64,000 nucleotides of DNA from Polaribacter pacificus (GCF_038024035.1 NZ_CP150664.1:1364001-1428000), one strand, 5' to 3'; counted from the stretch's first letter, positions 1 to 8,974 are shown. Program-made: numbers and translations. The notes: a model not told the origin generated them from the letters alone.

Positions 1-1009
1 AACTCACCACTTTTACGTTCATGCCTTGCTCAAGAATCAAATCGATTCCTCTAATAGAAGCTCTTAACCCTGCAGCATCTCCGTCAAATAATACGGTGAT
101 ATTTTGCGTTAGTCGTCTAATAAGCCGTATCTGATCAGAAGTTAATGCAGTACCAGAAGAGGCCACCACATTTTCTATTCCGGATTGGTGAAATGAAATG
201 ACATCGGTATAGCCTTCTACTAAAAAACAATTATCTTCTTTGGCGATGGCTTTTTTTGCCTGGTATATACCGTATAAAATCTTACTCTTGTGATAGATAT
301 CACTTTCTGGCGAATTTAAATACTTAGCAGCTTTTTTATCATTGGTTAAAATACGACCACCAAAGCCCAAAATACGACCAGACATGGAATGTATCGGAAA
401 CAAAACGCGACCTTTAAAACGATCAAATTGTTTGTTGTCTTTAACGATGCTTAACCCTGTTGCAGCCAAATATTTAAGATCGTAGCCTTTTTTTAGCGCT
501 GCTTTGGTAAAATTATCCCACTCGTCTTTACAATACCCTAGGTCAAATTTTTCAATAATATCATCTCTAAAACCACGCTCTTTAAAATAAGAAAGACCAA
601 TAGCCTTTCCTTGTTGGCTATTTTTAAGAAGATCATGAAAATATTCTTTGGCAAATTCTGAAACCAAAAACATGCTTTCACGCTCATTGAGTTGTTGCTT
701 TTGCTCATCTGATTGCTCAGTTTCTTCTATCTCTATATTGTACTTTTTAGCCAAATACTTAATGGCTTCTGGATAGGTATAATGCTCGTGTTCCATTAAA
801 AAAGACACTGCCGTACCTCCTTTTCCGGTACTAAAATCCTTCCAGATTTGCTTAACAGGTGACACCATAAAAGAAGGTGACTTTTCATCGGTAAAAGGAC
901 TGAGCCCTTTAAAGTTACTTCCTGCTTTTTTTAATTGCACAAACTCACCGATCACCTCTTCTACGCGAGCGATTTCAAAAACTTGATCTATGGTGTGTTT
1001 GGATATCAT
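1..1009 (-). CDS. dnaG: DNA primase DnaG, N-terminal half (cut by window start)
   Basis: Primase makes the RNA primers for replication. The reverse strand is open from an ATG at 1009 to the window edge, giving 336 residues of a protein usually near 650. The N-terminal zinc-finger-like region (about residues 30-70) is followed by the primase catalytic core and the start of a Toprim domain (VEGYTDVISFHQSG, then LFDGDAAG). The region aligned with the CHC2 zinc finger reads GLSPFTDEKSPSF, so the expected Cys and His ligands are replaced by Ser and Thr; later ligands in IWKDFSTGKGG are also missing. The catalytic acidic residues of the Toprim part are present. The C-terminal DnaB-interacting part lies outside the window. 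Confidence 0.95.
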   Translation of the reverse strand, partial: MISKHTIDQVFEIARVEEVIGEFVQLKKAGSNFKGLSPFTDEKSPSFMVSPVKQIWKDFSTGKGGTAVSFLMEHEHYTYPEAIKYLAKKYNIEIEETEQSDEQKQQLNERESMFLVSEFAKEYFHDLLKNSQQGKAIGLSYFKERGFRDDIIEKFDLGYCKDEWDNFTKAALKKGYDLKYLAATGLSIVKDNKQFDRFKGRVLFPIHSMSGRILGFGGRILTNDKKAAKYLNSPESDIYHKSKILYGIYQAKKAIAKEDNCFLVEGYTDVISFHQSGIENVVASSGTALTSDQIRLIRRLTQNITVLFDGDAAGLRASIRGIDLILEQGMNVKVVS

Positions 1010-1074
1010 TTATAACAAGTTAAAAAGGAGAGCAAATATATAAAAAGATATTAGGCATTTGTATTAGTGAACTT

Positions 1075-1332
1075 TTAAAGTTCTTCTAATAGAAGAAAAA
1101 AGTCAGATAGGGAAATTTCAAAGTATGTACAAATTATTGAAAGAGTTGAAATTGTAACATTTGTTTTTCCTTATTCTATTCTTGCTAAATGTACACCTGT
1201 ATCAATATAAAAAGCATCTAAAGTGATACCTGCATCTTCTCTAATTTTCTTTATAATTAGTGCTGTTTTTTTTAATAATACTATGTTTTTTATCTGTGCC
1301 AATACATAACACAAATTGGGAATAAGTATTAT
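1075..1332 (-). pseudogene. XRE-family helix-turn-helix regulator with an in-frame stop
   Basis: Reverse-strand reading shows one continuous frame interrupted by a single TAA at 1171-1173. Before the stop the frame reads IIKKIREDAGITLDAFYIDT then GVHLARIE, and after it GKTNVTISTLSIICTYFEIS then LSDFFLLLEEL and a normal stop at 1075. This is the pattern of a small XRE/Cro-type DNA-binding protein in which the expected residue at the break (RIE-Q-GKTNVT) is Gln; CAA to TAA is one base change. No ATG is in frame at the 5' end; TTG at 1302 or 1314 could have been the start. It may be a dead regulator of the neighbouring small-protein locus, or two short products if read-through or reinitiation occurs. 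The HTH assignment rests on my reading of the motif, not on a search. Confidence 0.7.
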
Positions 1333-1436
1333 TTAAAAAACGACGTATTTGTCATTTTGAAATTTATATTATACATTAGTAAAGTTAATTAACAAAACTA
1401 TAGTCGTAAATTTATGAACGACTATAAAAAAATCAT

Positions 1437-2150
1437 ATGTATTATTCATTGCAAATAAAAACATTTGCGCAAAAAATATATTATGAAAATAAAAGTAAAT
1501 TTAATAAAAGAGCGTATATAATTATGTTTCTTTTTATCAGTATTCTTTCATTTAATTCTTGTAGTGAAGATGATGCTGATTATTTAGTTAAAGATGATAT
1601 TAACCTATCACAATCTATACTATTAAACAAAAACGAATTAAACGATATCTCTACACAATTAGATCTTCTTAATCAAGAATATAAAGCGAACTTGATAAAT
1701 CGTTTAATTTTTGAACAAAAAGCAGAAAAACTTATACAACCGATAATTAATAGCGGTAAACTATTAAAAGAACAATTTTTTACTAATATAGATTTTAGTG
1801 ATTTCTCATTAGAAGAGAAAGAAAAAATTCTAAACTACACCGAAACAAATTTCACTCAATTAGTTTTTTTCTTAAGCATCACTAAGCTTCATTCAAATAC
1901 TACTTACAGAAACAATAACCGATTTAATGCAAAAATAATGCCCAAATGGCTTCAGTGCCTACTTCAAGTTGTAGGTATTACAGGTGCCGCACAAGGTGTT
2001 TACAACATGACCAAAGGTCTTGCGCTTCACGCAACAGAATCTGCAGCTGTAATAACCACAAAAGAACTAGCAGTACTAATGGGTAAGCTAGGATTTCGAG
2101 CATTATCCTATATTGGTTTAGTATACACTCTTGCTGAGTATGGTATTTGA
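1437..2150 (+). CDS. Putative lipoprotein of unknown function with hydrophobic Gly/Ala-rich C-terminus
   Basis: No family recognised. The first ATG gives 237 residues; a signal-like stretch FLFISILSFNSC followed by SEDDAD looks like a lipobox, so export and lipid attachment at that Cys are likely. The basic residues NKRAY sit just before it, which favours a start upstream of the inner ATG near 1524, but the exact start is unclear. The middle (residues 50-150) is charged and helical. The last 70 residues (after KWLQCLLQVVGITG) are Gly/Ala-rich and hydrophobic, with two segments that could enter a membrane. Two short membrane-protein genes follow at once. The base composition is very AT-rich. 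A secreted toxin or bacteriocin-like role is only one possibility. Confidence 0.55.
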   Translation: MYYSLQIKTFAQKIYYENKSKFNKRAYIIMFLFISILSFNSCSEDDADYLVKDDINLSQSILLNKNELNDISTQLDLLNQEYKANLINRLIFEQKAEKLIQPIINSGKLLKEQFFTNIDFSDFSLEEKEKILNYTETNFTQLVFFLSITKLHSNTTYRNNNRFNAKIMPKWLQCLLQVVGITGAAQGVYNMTKGLALHATESAAVITTKELAVLMGKLGFRALSYIGLVYTLAEYGI

Positions 2151-2177
2151 ATGTATAATGATTAACGTTATAATATT

Positions 2178-2450
2178 ATGAAAGAAAAAAGAATACAAAA
2201 TATCATCAATTATGTTTTTCATCCTATTTATTTTATTGCCTTATTTTTGTTTTTATATTCAAATAAAAATGGATTAGATCTTTTTTATAACGTTTCGTAT
2301 ATTTTATACATAATTGCATTTTCAAGTATCTTATACTGCTTAAATCTATATTTTTATTCAGCTAACAATAATAATCGCCTTAAAATTAAATTACTGATTT
2401 ATTTTATCATTAGTATTTTACCCGTTGTTGTAATTTCATTTTACAATTAA
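2178..2450 (+). CDS. Small hypothetical membrane protein, three predicted membrane segments
   Basis: The 90-residue product has a short basic N-terminus (MKEKR) and three hydrophobic segments at about residues 13-28, 36-58 and 70-88. No motif or family is recognised. It begins 27 bases after the lipoprotein gene at 1437-2150 and reads in the same direction, so the two are probably co-transcribed. Small polytopic proteins directly behind a secreted peptide gene are often immunity or export helpers, but nothing here proves that. The AT-rich composition matches the preceding gene. Confidence 0.5.
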   Translation: MKEKRIQNIINYVFHPIYFIALFLFLYSNKNGLDLFYNVSYILYIIAFSSILYCLNLYFYSANNNNRLKIKLLIYFIISILPVVVISFYN

Positions 2451-2514
2451 TAACTAAATCAATATTAAGAAAACCCATAAAATAAAAAATATCTTTTCTA
2501 AACAATAATAACAA

Positions 2515-2727
2515 ATGACAAAACCTTTAAAAATCATATTATATGCCGTCTTATTTTTTCCATTAATTTTTACTGGTGTAGGAATGTTGGCATTTGTACA
2601 AATCTTTTTAAGGTCAAAAGAATTTACACAAAACGATTTTTATTTTGGACTGGCTTTTGGTTTATTTTTGTGGATAACAGAAACTAACGTTGTAATTTCT
2701 TTAATAAAAGGGAATTATAAAGCATAA
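2515..2727 (+). CDS. Small hypothetical membrane protein, two predicted membrane segments
   Basis: The 70-residue product has hydrophobic segments at about residues 6-31 and 42-64 and a basic C-terminal tail (IKGNYKA). No family is recognised. It lies 64 bases after the 90-residue membrane protein and just before a strong bidirectional terminator, so it probably closes a three-gene unit starting at 1437. It could be a separate housekeeping membrane protein; the short length limits confidence. Confidence 0.5.
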   Translation: MTKPLKIILYAVLFFPLIFTGVGMLAFVQIFLRSKEFTQNDFYFGLAFGLFLWITETNVVISLIKGNYKA

Positions 2728-2762
2728 AAAAAGCGGTTAAATATTATTTAACCGCTTTTTTT
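2726..2762. terminator. Bidirectional rho-independent terminator
   Basis: GCGGTTAAAT at 2733-2742 pairs perfectly with ATTTAACCGC at 2746-2755, with a three-base loop. The stem is flanked by an A-run on the left and a T-run on the right, so it can stop transcription from the small-protein genes on the plus strand and from clpX on the minus strand. Confidence 0.9.
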
Positions 2763-2775
2763 CTTTTCTTTTATC

Positions 2776-4014
2776 TTATGAAGCAACACTCATCTTTTTG
2801 AGCGCTGTCTTCGTCAATTTATTCTCTGCGTATTCTTTTGTTACGGTAAACTCTTTATCATCAGAACTTGGTAACTCAAACATGGCATCGGTAAAGATTG
2901 CTTCACATAAAGAGCGTAATCCTCTTGCCCCTAGCTTATACTCTACTGCCTTCCCAACAATATAATCAAGCGCTTCATCAGCAATGGTAAATGAAATATC
3001 ATCCATGCCAAACAACTTTGTATACTGCTTGATAATAGAATTCTTAGGTACTGTTAAGATTGCTCTTAGCGTTTCGGCATCCAAGGGATTCATATAACTC
3101 AACACAGGCAAACGACCTATAATTTCTGGAATCAATCCAAAAGCTTTTAGATCAGAAGGTATGATGTATTGCAATAAATTTTCTTCATCAATTTTATCTT
3201 CTGCAACCGAAGCTGAATAACCAACTGCTTGCATGTTTAGTCTTTTGCTAATAATTCTGTCGATTCCAGAAAATGCACCTCCAGCGATAAACAAGATATT
3301 TTTTGTATTTACCTCGATAAATTTTTGATCAGGATGCTTACGTCCTCCTTTTGGAGCAACATTGACTACAGAGCCTTCTAACAATTTAAGCAAAGCTTGT
3401 TGCACGCCCTCTCCAGACACATCACGTGTAATTGATGGGTTGTCTCCTTTTCTGGCAATCTTATCAATTTCGTCGATAAAAACGATTCCTCTTTCGGCTT
3501 TTTCTACATCGTAATCTGCAGCTTGCAGCAAACGACTTAAAATACTTTCTACATCTTCTCCTACATAACCAGCTTGCGTTAAAACCGTAGCATCTACGAT
3601 AGAAAAAGGAACATTTAACATTTTTGCAATGGTACGAGCAATAAGTGTTTTACCAGTACCTGTTTCACCGACCAAAATAATATTACTCTTTTCGATTTCT
3701 ACATCGTCTTCCTCATCCATTTTTTGCAATAAACGCTTGTAATGATTGTATACCGCAACGGACATTGATATCTTAGTTTCTGACTGACCAATGATATACT
3801 GATCTAAAAAAGCTTTAATTTCTTTTGGCTTTTTAAGCATTACATCCTTAGACAGACCTCCAACTTTTGTTTCTGCTACTTCTTCATCCAAAATTCCATT
3901 GGCTTGCTCAATACACTTATCACAAATATGTGCATCAATACCCGCAATCAATAGATTTGTTTCTGATTTTTTGCGTCCGCAAAATGAGCATTCTAAATTT
4001 TCTTCTTTCGACAT
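2776..4014 (-). CDS. clpX: ATP-dependent Clp protease ATP-binding subunit ClpX
   Basis: ClpX is the AAA+ unfoldase that recognises, unfolds and threads substrates into ClpP in the cytoplasm. The 412-residue product has the usual length. A C4 zinc-binding domain is visible (Cys9, Cys12, Cys31, Cys34), then Walker A GETGTGKT (residues 116-123), pore loop GYVG (149-152), Walker B FIDEID (about 179-184) and the sensor-2 region GARGLRS near the C-terminus. It lies 84 bases downstream of clpP in the same direction, the standard tig-clpP-clpX order, and ends before a shared terminator. Confidence 0.98.
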   Translation of the reverse strand: MSKEENLECSFCGRKKSETNLLIAGIDAHICDKCIEQANGILDEEVAETKVGGLSKDVMLKKPKEIKAFLDQYIIGQSETKISMSVAVYNHYKRLLQKMDEEDDVEIEKSNIILVGETGTGKTLIARTIAKMLNVPFSIVDATVLTQAGYVGEDVESILSRLLQAADYDVEKAERGIVFIDEIDKIARKGDNPSITRDVSGEGVQQALLKLLEGSVVNVAPKGGRKHPDQKFIEVNTKNILFIAGGAFSGIDRIISKRLNMQAVGYSASVAEDKIDEENLLQYIIPSDLKAFGLIPEIIGRLPVLSYMNPLDAETLRAILTVPKNSIIKQYTKLFGMDDISFTIADEALDYIVGKAVEYKLGARGLRSLCEAIFTDAMFELPSSDDKEFTVTKEYAENKLTKTALKKMSVAS

Positions 4015-4098
4015 GTTATCTTTCTTAATTTAATCAACATAAAGTTAACCTTGAGTTCTTTTATAAATCTCAAGGCAACTCTTGTGATAAAAATGTTT

Positions 4099-4758
4099 TT
4101 ATTTTCTAGCCAATACTTCGTCTATCATTCCATAGGCCTTTGCTTCATCGGCTTTCATCCAATAATCTCTATCAGAATCTGTATGAACTTTTTCTATACT
4201 TTGACCAGAGTGACTAGCGATAATCTCATACAACTCATCTTTTAATTTCAAGATTTCACGAGTAGTAATTTCGATATCTGATGCTTGTCCTTGTGCTCCA
4301 CCTAATGGTTGGTGGATCATCACTCTTGAGTGAGGCAAAGCAGATCTTTTTCCTTTTTGTCCTGCACACATTAAAACAGCTCCCATAGAAGCAGCCATTC
4401 CTGTACAGATCGTAGCCACATCTGGCTTGATAAACTGCATGGTATCATAGATTCCAAGACCTGCATAAACACCTCCTCCTGGAGAGTTGATGTAAATAGA
4501 AATATCTTTATTAGCATCGACACTTTCTAAAAATAATAATTGTGCCTGAATAACATTGGCTACCTGATCATTAATTCCTGTTCCTAAAAAGATAATACGA
4601 TCCATCATCAAACGAGAAAAAACATCCATCTGAGTGATGTTCATTTGTCGCTCTTCCATAATGTAAGGCGTTAAACTACTAGTGATTTTATTTAAGTAGG
4701 TACTATTAATACCCTGATGTTTTGTCGCGTATTTTTCGAACTCTTTTCCGTAATCCAT
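4099..4758 (-). CDS. clpP: ATP-dependent Clp protease proteolytic subunit ClpP
   Basis: ClpP forms the double-ring serine protease chamber that works with ClpX. The 219-residue product carries the full catalytic triad: Ser124 in GMAASMGA, His149 in RVMIHQP and Asp198 in SDRDYW. The N-terminal about 30 residues resemble the removable propeptide region of the family. It sits between tig and clpX. A separate hairpin terminator after tig implies that clpP can be transcribed from its own promoter in the 155-base gap. Confidence 0.98.
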   Translation of the reverse strand: MDYGKEFEKYATKHQGINSTYLNKITSSLTPYIMEERQMNITQMDVFSRLMMDRIIFLGTGINDQVANVIQAQLLFLESVDANKDISIYINSPGGGVYAGLGIYDTMQFIKPDVATICTGMAASMGAVLMCAGQKGKRSALPHSRVMIHQPLGGAQGQASDIEITTREILKLKDELYEIIASHSGQSIEKVHTDSDRDYWMKADEAKAYGMIDEVLARK

Positions 4759-4835
4759 TTTCGTGATTATTTTATGATTGTTTGAATTGTAAATATAAGA
4801 ACTATTTTCTAAGTATTTTGTTAGCGTCTAGGGCT

Positions 4836-4872
4836 AAAAAAACTCCTTTAATAGCTAAAGGAGTTTCTTTTT
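4836..4872 (-). terminator. Terminator after tig
   Basis: On the minus strand, TAAAGGAGTTT at 4856-4866 and AAACTCCTTTA at 4840-4850 form an 11-base-pair stem with a five-base loop, followed by a U-run in the minus-strand transcript. It lies between tig and clpP, so it should attenuate read-through from tig into clpP. Confidence 0.75.
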
Positions 4873-4913
4873 ATAGGGCTTCTAATGCAACTTTTTTTAC
4901 ACTAGAATCTCAA

Positions 4914-6236
4914 TTATTTATAAACTTCTTTGATGAAATCCTCGTAAGAAAGTTCTTTGGTTTTAAACGTGATGTTTTCTTTGTAAAAAGTCAACAATTT
5001 GTGAGAAACCAACTGCTCTTGCAAACGTTTTGCCTCTTCTTGATTTCCTAAAATTCTCGCAGCGATATCATCCAATTCTTTTTCTTCTGGATTCATGTTT
5101 CCAAACTGAGCCATTTGAGTTCTGATAAACCCTTTAGCGTAGTCCACTAACTCTGCATAGTCTAATTTGATATCATTGTCTTTCATTACTTGACCTTCAA
5201 TCAATTGGTAACGCAATCCTTTTTCAGATTTTGCATATTCTTCGGCTGCTTGCTCTTCTGTTAATTCTTTTTCTCCTGCATTTTGCAACCATTTTTGCAA
5301 AAATGCCGATGGTAATTCAAATTTAGTATTCTCTACCAAATATTCAGTTACAGCATTTAGCAATTGTTGATCAGCTTGAGTTTGAAATTGCTTTTCTGCA
5401 TCTTCCTTAATCTTTTCTTTTAATAAAGTTACAGAAGTAACACTACCGTCTGTAAACAATTTATCAAATAACTCCTGATCTAATTCTGCCAATTCTGTTT
5501 CTGTAATTTCTTCTATAGAAAACTTTACAACTATATCCAAGCCGTGAATATCATCATGTGATAAACCTAGAGCGCCCATCAACTTATGATCATCAGCAAA
5601 CAAACCTTTAGTTTTTAACTCTAAAACGTCTCCTACTTTAGAGCCTACAAACTTTTTCAAATTTGTTTTCCCTTTGATATCTGCTAAGTTAATAGTAGCT
5701 TTTTTGTTAATTTCTTTTTCTTCATTGGTAAAGGTTCCTGTAATATTTGCATTTTCAGTAGCCTCTGTAATCGCTTTCATTTTACCAAAACGCGATTGTA
5801 AGTTTTCAATCTCTTTAGTAATCAAAGCATCATCTGCAACGATATTGTATTGAGTGATTTTTTTCTTTGCTGATAAATCAATTTTGATTTCTGGCGCTAA
5901 ACCCAACTCAAATTCAAAAGAAAAATTATCTGTATCCCAAGAAAAGTTATCTTGAACTCTAGGTAATGGATTTCCTAAAATATCTAATTTCTCTTCGGTT
6001 AAGAATTTATTTAAAGATTCTTGTAATAGTTTATTTACCTCGTCAATCATGACAGATTTCCCGTACTGCTTTTTAACCATTCCCATAGGAACATGTCCTT
6101 TTCTAAAACCAGGGATGTCGGCTTTCTTACGATAATCTAGCAAAACTTCTTCTACTTTAGCTTTGTAGTCTTCTGCTACGATATCAACTTTTACAACTGC
6201 ATTTAATGCATCTACATTTTCTTTGGTAATATTCAT
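4914..6236 (-). CDS. tig: Trigger factor (ribosome-associated chaperone)
   Basis: Trigger factor binds the ribosome exit tunnel and shields nascent chains. The 440-residue product has the N-terminal ribosome-binding domain with the signature loop GFRKGHVPMG (about residues 43-52), a central region in the position of the peptidyl-prolyl isomerase domain that is hard to recognise by eye, and a helical C-terminal chaperone domain. Lineage-typical divergence of the central domain makes isomerase activity uncertain. It heads the tig-clpP-clpX block and has its own promoter-like element just upstream. Confidence 0.95.
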   Translation of the reverse strand: MNITKENVDALNAVVKVDIVAEDYKAKVEEVLLDYRKKADIPGFRKGHVPMGMVKKQYGKSVMIDEVNKLLQESLNKFLTEEKLDILGNPLPRVQDNFSWDTDNFSFEFELGLAPEIKIDLSAKKKITQYNIVADDALITKEIENLQSRFGKMKAITEATENANITGTFTNEEKEINKKATINLADIKGKTNLKKFVGSKVGDVLELKTKGLFADDHKLMGALGLSHDDIHGLDIVVKFSIEEITETELAELDQELFDKLFTDGSVTSVTLLKEKIKEDAEKQFQTQADQQLLNAVTEYLVENTKFELPSAFLQKWLQNAGEKELTEEQAAEEYAKSEKGLRYQLIEGQVMKDNDIKLDYAELVDYAKGFIRTQMAQFGNMNPEEKELDDIAARILGNQEEAKRLQEQLVSHKLLTFYKENITFKTKELSYEDFIKEVYK

Positions 6237-6264
6237 GGTCTCAATAATTCTAAAAAATTGGCTG

Positions 6265-6272
6265 CAAAATTA
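6265..6272 (-). promoter_or_regulatory. Bacteroidota -7 promoter element for tig
   Basis: The minus strand reads TAATTTTG here, an exact match to the TAnnTTTG element of Bacteroidota primary-sigma promoters, 28 bases before the tig start codon. No clear -33 TTG was found, so this is a motif match only. Confidence 0.45.
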
Positions 6273-6358
6273 GTACTTTTTACGAATTCTACAAAGGTTT
6301 AACCCGTTCAATTTCAGTTAATTTCTATTTTTAAAAGCAAGTCTAGACTCTAGACTGC

Positions 6359-6709
6359 TTATTGTTCTTTTTTTTCTTCGAGTAAGGAAAATAAAATGGA
6401 TCTAAAGATGCTGAGTAAAATACTGAAAAGCAAGGCTGTAAAGAAGCCACTAACTGCAAACCCGGTAACCAAGTTTCCTGCCAACAAAATAATTACTGCA
6501 TTGATTACAAATAAAAACAAGCCCAAGCTAACAATGGTCGCGGGCAAGGTAAAAAAGATTAACAATGGCCTAACAAACATATTTAACAAAGAAATGACAA
6601 CAGCTACCCAGATTGCAGTTACAGAACTATCAATTTGGATCCCTGGCAATAACATCGATAACAAAACTACCGCAATGGCAGTAAGAAGTATTTTTAAGAT
6701 AAAATTCAT
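6359..6709 (-). CDS. Phage holin superfamily IV-type (YvlD-like) membrane protein
   Basis: The product is almost entirely hydrophobic, with four membrane segments and the family-typical pattern SLLNMFVRPLLIFFTLPATI in the middle, seen in small chromosomal proteins related to mycobacterial-type phage holins. These proteins are widespread in non-phage contexts and their role is unknown. I place the start at the ATG at 6709 (MNFILKILL), because homologues begin that way; an ATG at 6733 would add eight residues. No phage genes are nearby, so lysis is an unlikely role. Confidence 0.75.
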   Translation of the reverse strand: MNFILKILLTAIAVVLLSMLLPGIQIDSSVTAIWVAVVISLLNMFVRPLLIFFTLPATIVSLGLFLFVINAVIILLAGNLVTGFAVSGFFTALLFSILLSIFRSILFSLLEEKKEQ

Positions 6710-6909
6710 TTTCATTATTTTAAGAATACTCATACTACAACGAAAACAATACCAGTTTTACTTTCTTGCTAAATAGTCAGTTAAGCTGCTTTTTTGTCAT
6801 ACTCACTAAAACAACCACGAAACAGTAAATACATTTTTATTGATGAACTTTCATAGACGAAAGTCCAGATAATATGAATAGCTTTGCAGCAAATTTGAAA
6901 AAAGCATCA

Positions 6910-7356
6910 ATGAAACGCATAAACGAATATAAAAAGCTTTTCGAAGTAGAAGGAGCTATCAGCCTTAAAGAGTTAAAAACCACCTATAGAGGCTTGGTAA
7001 AACAATGGCACCCAGATAAGTTTCAAGACGAAGCAAAAAAGGAAGAAGCTGGCATAGTAAGTACAAAAATTATTGATGGTTATCATTTTTTAGTAAGCAT
7101 CGCTCCAGAAACAAAGGAGGCTTCTCTAGAGGAGTACGCAAATACGATTACAAAAGCTCAAGTTGCTGATTTTAAACACAAAAGCATGCTGCTAGAAGTT
7201 AGCTTTACTGACGGAACCACTTATGAGTATTTTGGCGTAAACCACAAACTCTTTAACAAATTTGTCAATAGCAAGTCTATGAACAATTTTGGAAGAAGAA
7301 ACATTTTCAATTCTTTTTTATATAGAAAATCAAAGAAAGCAAGTATCGAAGTATAA
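6910..7356 (+). CDS. KTSC domain protein with N-terminal J-domain-like region
   Basis: The product has two parts. Residues 1-70 look like a J domain, with helix-loop-helix pattern and the HPDK signature in KQWHPDKF, the motif that stimulates DnaK ATPase. The C-terminal half (from about residue 80) carries a KTSC-type fold: LLEVSFTDGTTYEYFGV and then RRNIFNSFLYR. The start is set at 6910 (MKRINEYKKLF) because this matches the J-domain beginning; an upstream ATG at 6874 would add twelve residues. The gene stands alone between a minus-strand membrane protein and a convergent oxygenase gene. Its partner is unknown. Confidence 0.75.
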   Translation: MKRINEYKKLFEVEGAISLKELKTTYRGLVKQWHPDKFQDEAKKEEAGIVSTKIIDGYHFLVSIAPETKEASLEEYANTITKAQVADFKHKSMLLEVSFTDGTTYEYFGVNHKLFNKFVNSKSMNNFGRRNIFNSFLYRKSKKASIEV

Positions 7357-7371
7357 CACAGTAGACTTTAG

Positions 7372-7414
7372 TTAAAAACATCTTTGAGTTTTTTAAGCTC
7401 TAAGATGTTTTTAA
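7372..7414. terminator. Bidirectional hairpin between convergent genes
   Basis: TTAAAAACATCTT (7372-7384) pairs with AAGATGTTTTTAA (7402-7414). The right arm covers the last codons and stop of the oxygenase gene at 7400. T-runs inside both arms suggest it stops transcription from both sides. Confidence 0.6.
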
Positions 7415-7993
7415 CCAACCTGTAATACTCATTCTTGGCGCATTTGATTTGCAAACTTCATGCGCAAGCTCATTGCTTTTAAAAAAGACACATTTTTGAT
7501 TTGTCGGTGAAATTATTTCGATTCCAGTATCGCAATAGAGCTTTAACTGACCTCCATCCTTCTCATCCCAGTCTTCGTTTAAATACATAATCATAGAAAA
7601 AACTCTTCGATCATCTGATTTAAATTGATCAATATGCTTTTTATAAAAAGCGCCTTGCTCATAAAGCGCATAATGAAATTCATAACTGTGGATACTGGTA
7701 AAACAAGTACTGTTTAAATACAGCACAAAAGCATCTATCAGCTTAAAAAAAGTTTGTTCATACAAGTTTGCACTCTTTTTCTCTAGCCAGAAAATTTTAT
7801 CTCTTCGAATTTCTTTGTTCTTATTATACAAATGATCATTACCAACACCCGCTAAGTGAAGCGCTTCACTTTCATAAAGAATCTTTAAATTATTTTTCAA
7901 TTGAGCCGCCAATTCTCCATTGAGAAACTCATTTGAAACACCTACTTGCTTTTCCAAAAAGCCAGAGATCAATTGTTCAAAATGTTCCTGCAC
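7400..7993 (-). CDS. 2OG-Fe(II) oxygenase (prolyl hydroxylase-like)
   Basis: Members of this superfamily use 2-oxoglutarate, oxygen and ferrous iron to hydroxylate a side chain. The 197-residue product shows the HxD iron-binding pair in KKHIDQF, followed by a beta-strand FSMIMYLNEDW typical of prolyl-4-hydroxylase-like proteins, a distal His in LAHEVCKS and the 2-oxoglutarate-binding Arg in PRMSITGW. The substrate is not evident. It converges with the KTSC gene and appears to be transcribed alone. Confidence 0.85.
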   Translation of the reverse strand: MQEHFEQLISGFLEKQVGVSNEFLNGELAAQLKNNLKILYESEALHLAGVGNDHLYNKNKEIRRDKIFWLEKKSANLYEQTFFKLIDAFVLYLNSTCFTSIHSYEFHYALYEQGAFYKKHIDQFKSDDRRVFSMIMYLNEDWDEKDGGQLKLYCDTGIEIISPTNQKCVFFKSNELAHEVCKSNAPRMSITGWLKTS

Positions 7994-8242
7994 AATTAGA
8001 AGGCAACAACACTATTTAGATAAGAATATTCCATACGCCAAAGAGTTCTAAAAACCTGTTTTGTTAAATTAAAAAAAATACCTTTTTTAACCAAGGTAAA
8101 TGTAAGTTAAAATTCGATTCGACAACACTTATTATTTTTGCAAAAAAATAAAATTTGAACCCATATACATCCTTTAATACAACAAAGAAGAATCCCTTAT
8201 TTTGATTGGTGAAATTTTATGTATTTTTAAAGAAAAAAAACA

Positions 8243-8959
8243 ATGGTTGAAGAGCAAGATCATTTAGATGAATATTTAGACAATCACTATATACACAGAA
8301 GCAATTGGCTAAGAGCAGCCGTTCTTGGAGCTAATGACGGTATTTTATCAACCGCCAGTATTGCAATTGGAGTTGCTGCCGCTAGCAGCACCCGAGAGCC
8401 TATTTTACTAGCTACCTTAGCTGGATTGGTAGCTGGAGCCTTATCAATGGCAGCAGGTGAATACGTTTCTGTAAGTTCTCAAACCGATGTAGAAAAAGCA
8501 GATATAGAAAGAGAGCGGATTGAACTTGCAGAAATGCCAGACTTAGAGCTTCAGCGCTTGGCAGAAATCTACGAAAACAGAGGTCTTAAAAAAGAAACTG
8601 CACTGCTTGTGGCGCAAGAATTAACAGAACACGATGCTTTAGGTGCTCATGTTAGAGATGAGTTAGGCATCAATGAAATTAGTCAGGCCAACCCAATTCA
8701 GGCTGCATTAGCCTCAGGAGCTGCTTTTACAGCAGGTGGAATTCTTCCATTTTTAGTAACCTTATTTTTACCTTTACAAGGAATGGAATATTACCTATAT
8801 GGTTTTGCGACAGTTTTTTTAATGCTCCTCGGAGGCATGGCTGCAAAAGCGGGTGGATCAGGAATTTGGAAAGCTATTTTTAGAATTACTTTCTGGGGCA
8901 CCATAGCTATGGGATTGACTGCATTAGCAGGTTATATTTTTGGTGTCAACATCACCTAA
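8243..8959 (+). CDS. VIT1/CCC1-family iron or manganese transporter
   Basis: The 238-residue product matches the vacuolar iron transporter family: an N-terminal segment with LGANDGILSTASI and MAAGEYVSVSSQTDVEKAD, a charged cytoplasmic helix pair (residues 85-135) containing the metal-binding Glu residues, and three more membrane segments. In eukaryotes such proteins export iron or manganese from the cytosol; bacterial relatives probably detoxify excess metal. About 250 bases upstream are non-coding and could hold regulation, but I see no defined operator. Confidence 0.9.
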   Translation: MVEEQDHLDEYLDNHYIHRSNWLRAAVLGANDGILSTASIAIGVAAASSTREPILLATLAGLVAGALSMAAGEYVSVSSQTDVEKADIERERIELAEMPDLELQRLAEIYENRGLKKETALLVAQELTEHDALGAHVRDELGINEISQANPIQAALASGAAFTAGGILPFLVTLFLPLQGMEYYLYGFATVFLMLLGGMAAKAGGSGIWKAIFRITFWGTIAMGLTALAGYIFGVNIT

Positions 8960-8974
8960 AAAAACCTTTTCTTC

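Noticed and set aside
4051..5051. Frames on the plus strand opposite clpP and tig
   Set aside because: They lie fully or largely antisense to strong genes with catalytic motifs and have no features of their own.
6359..6709. Prophage remnant
   Set aside because: The holin-like family is common outside phages and no phage structural, integrase or lysis gene is nearby.
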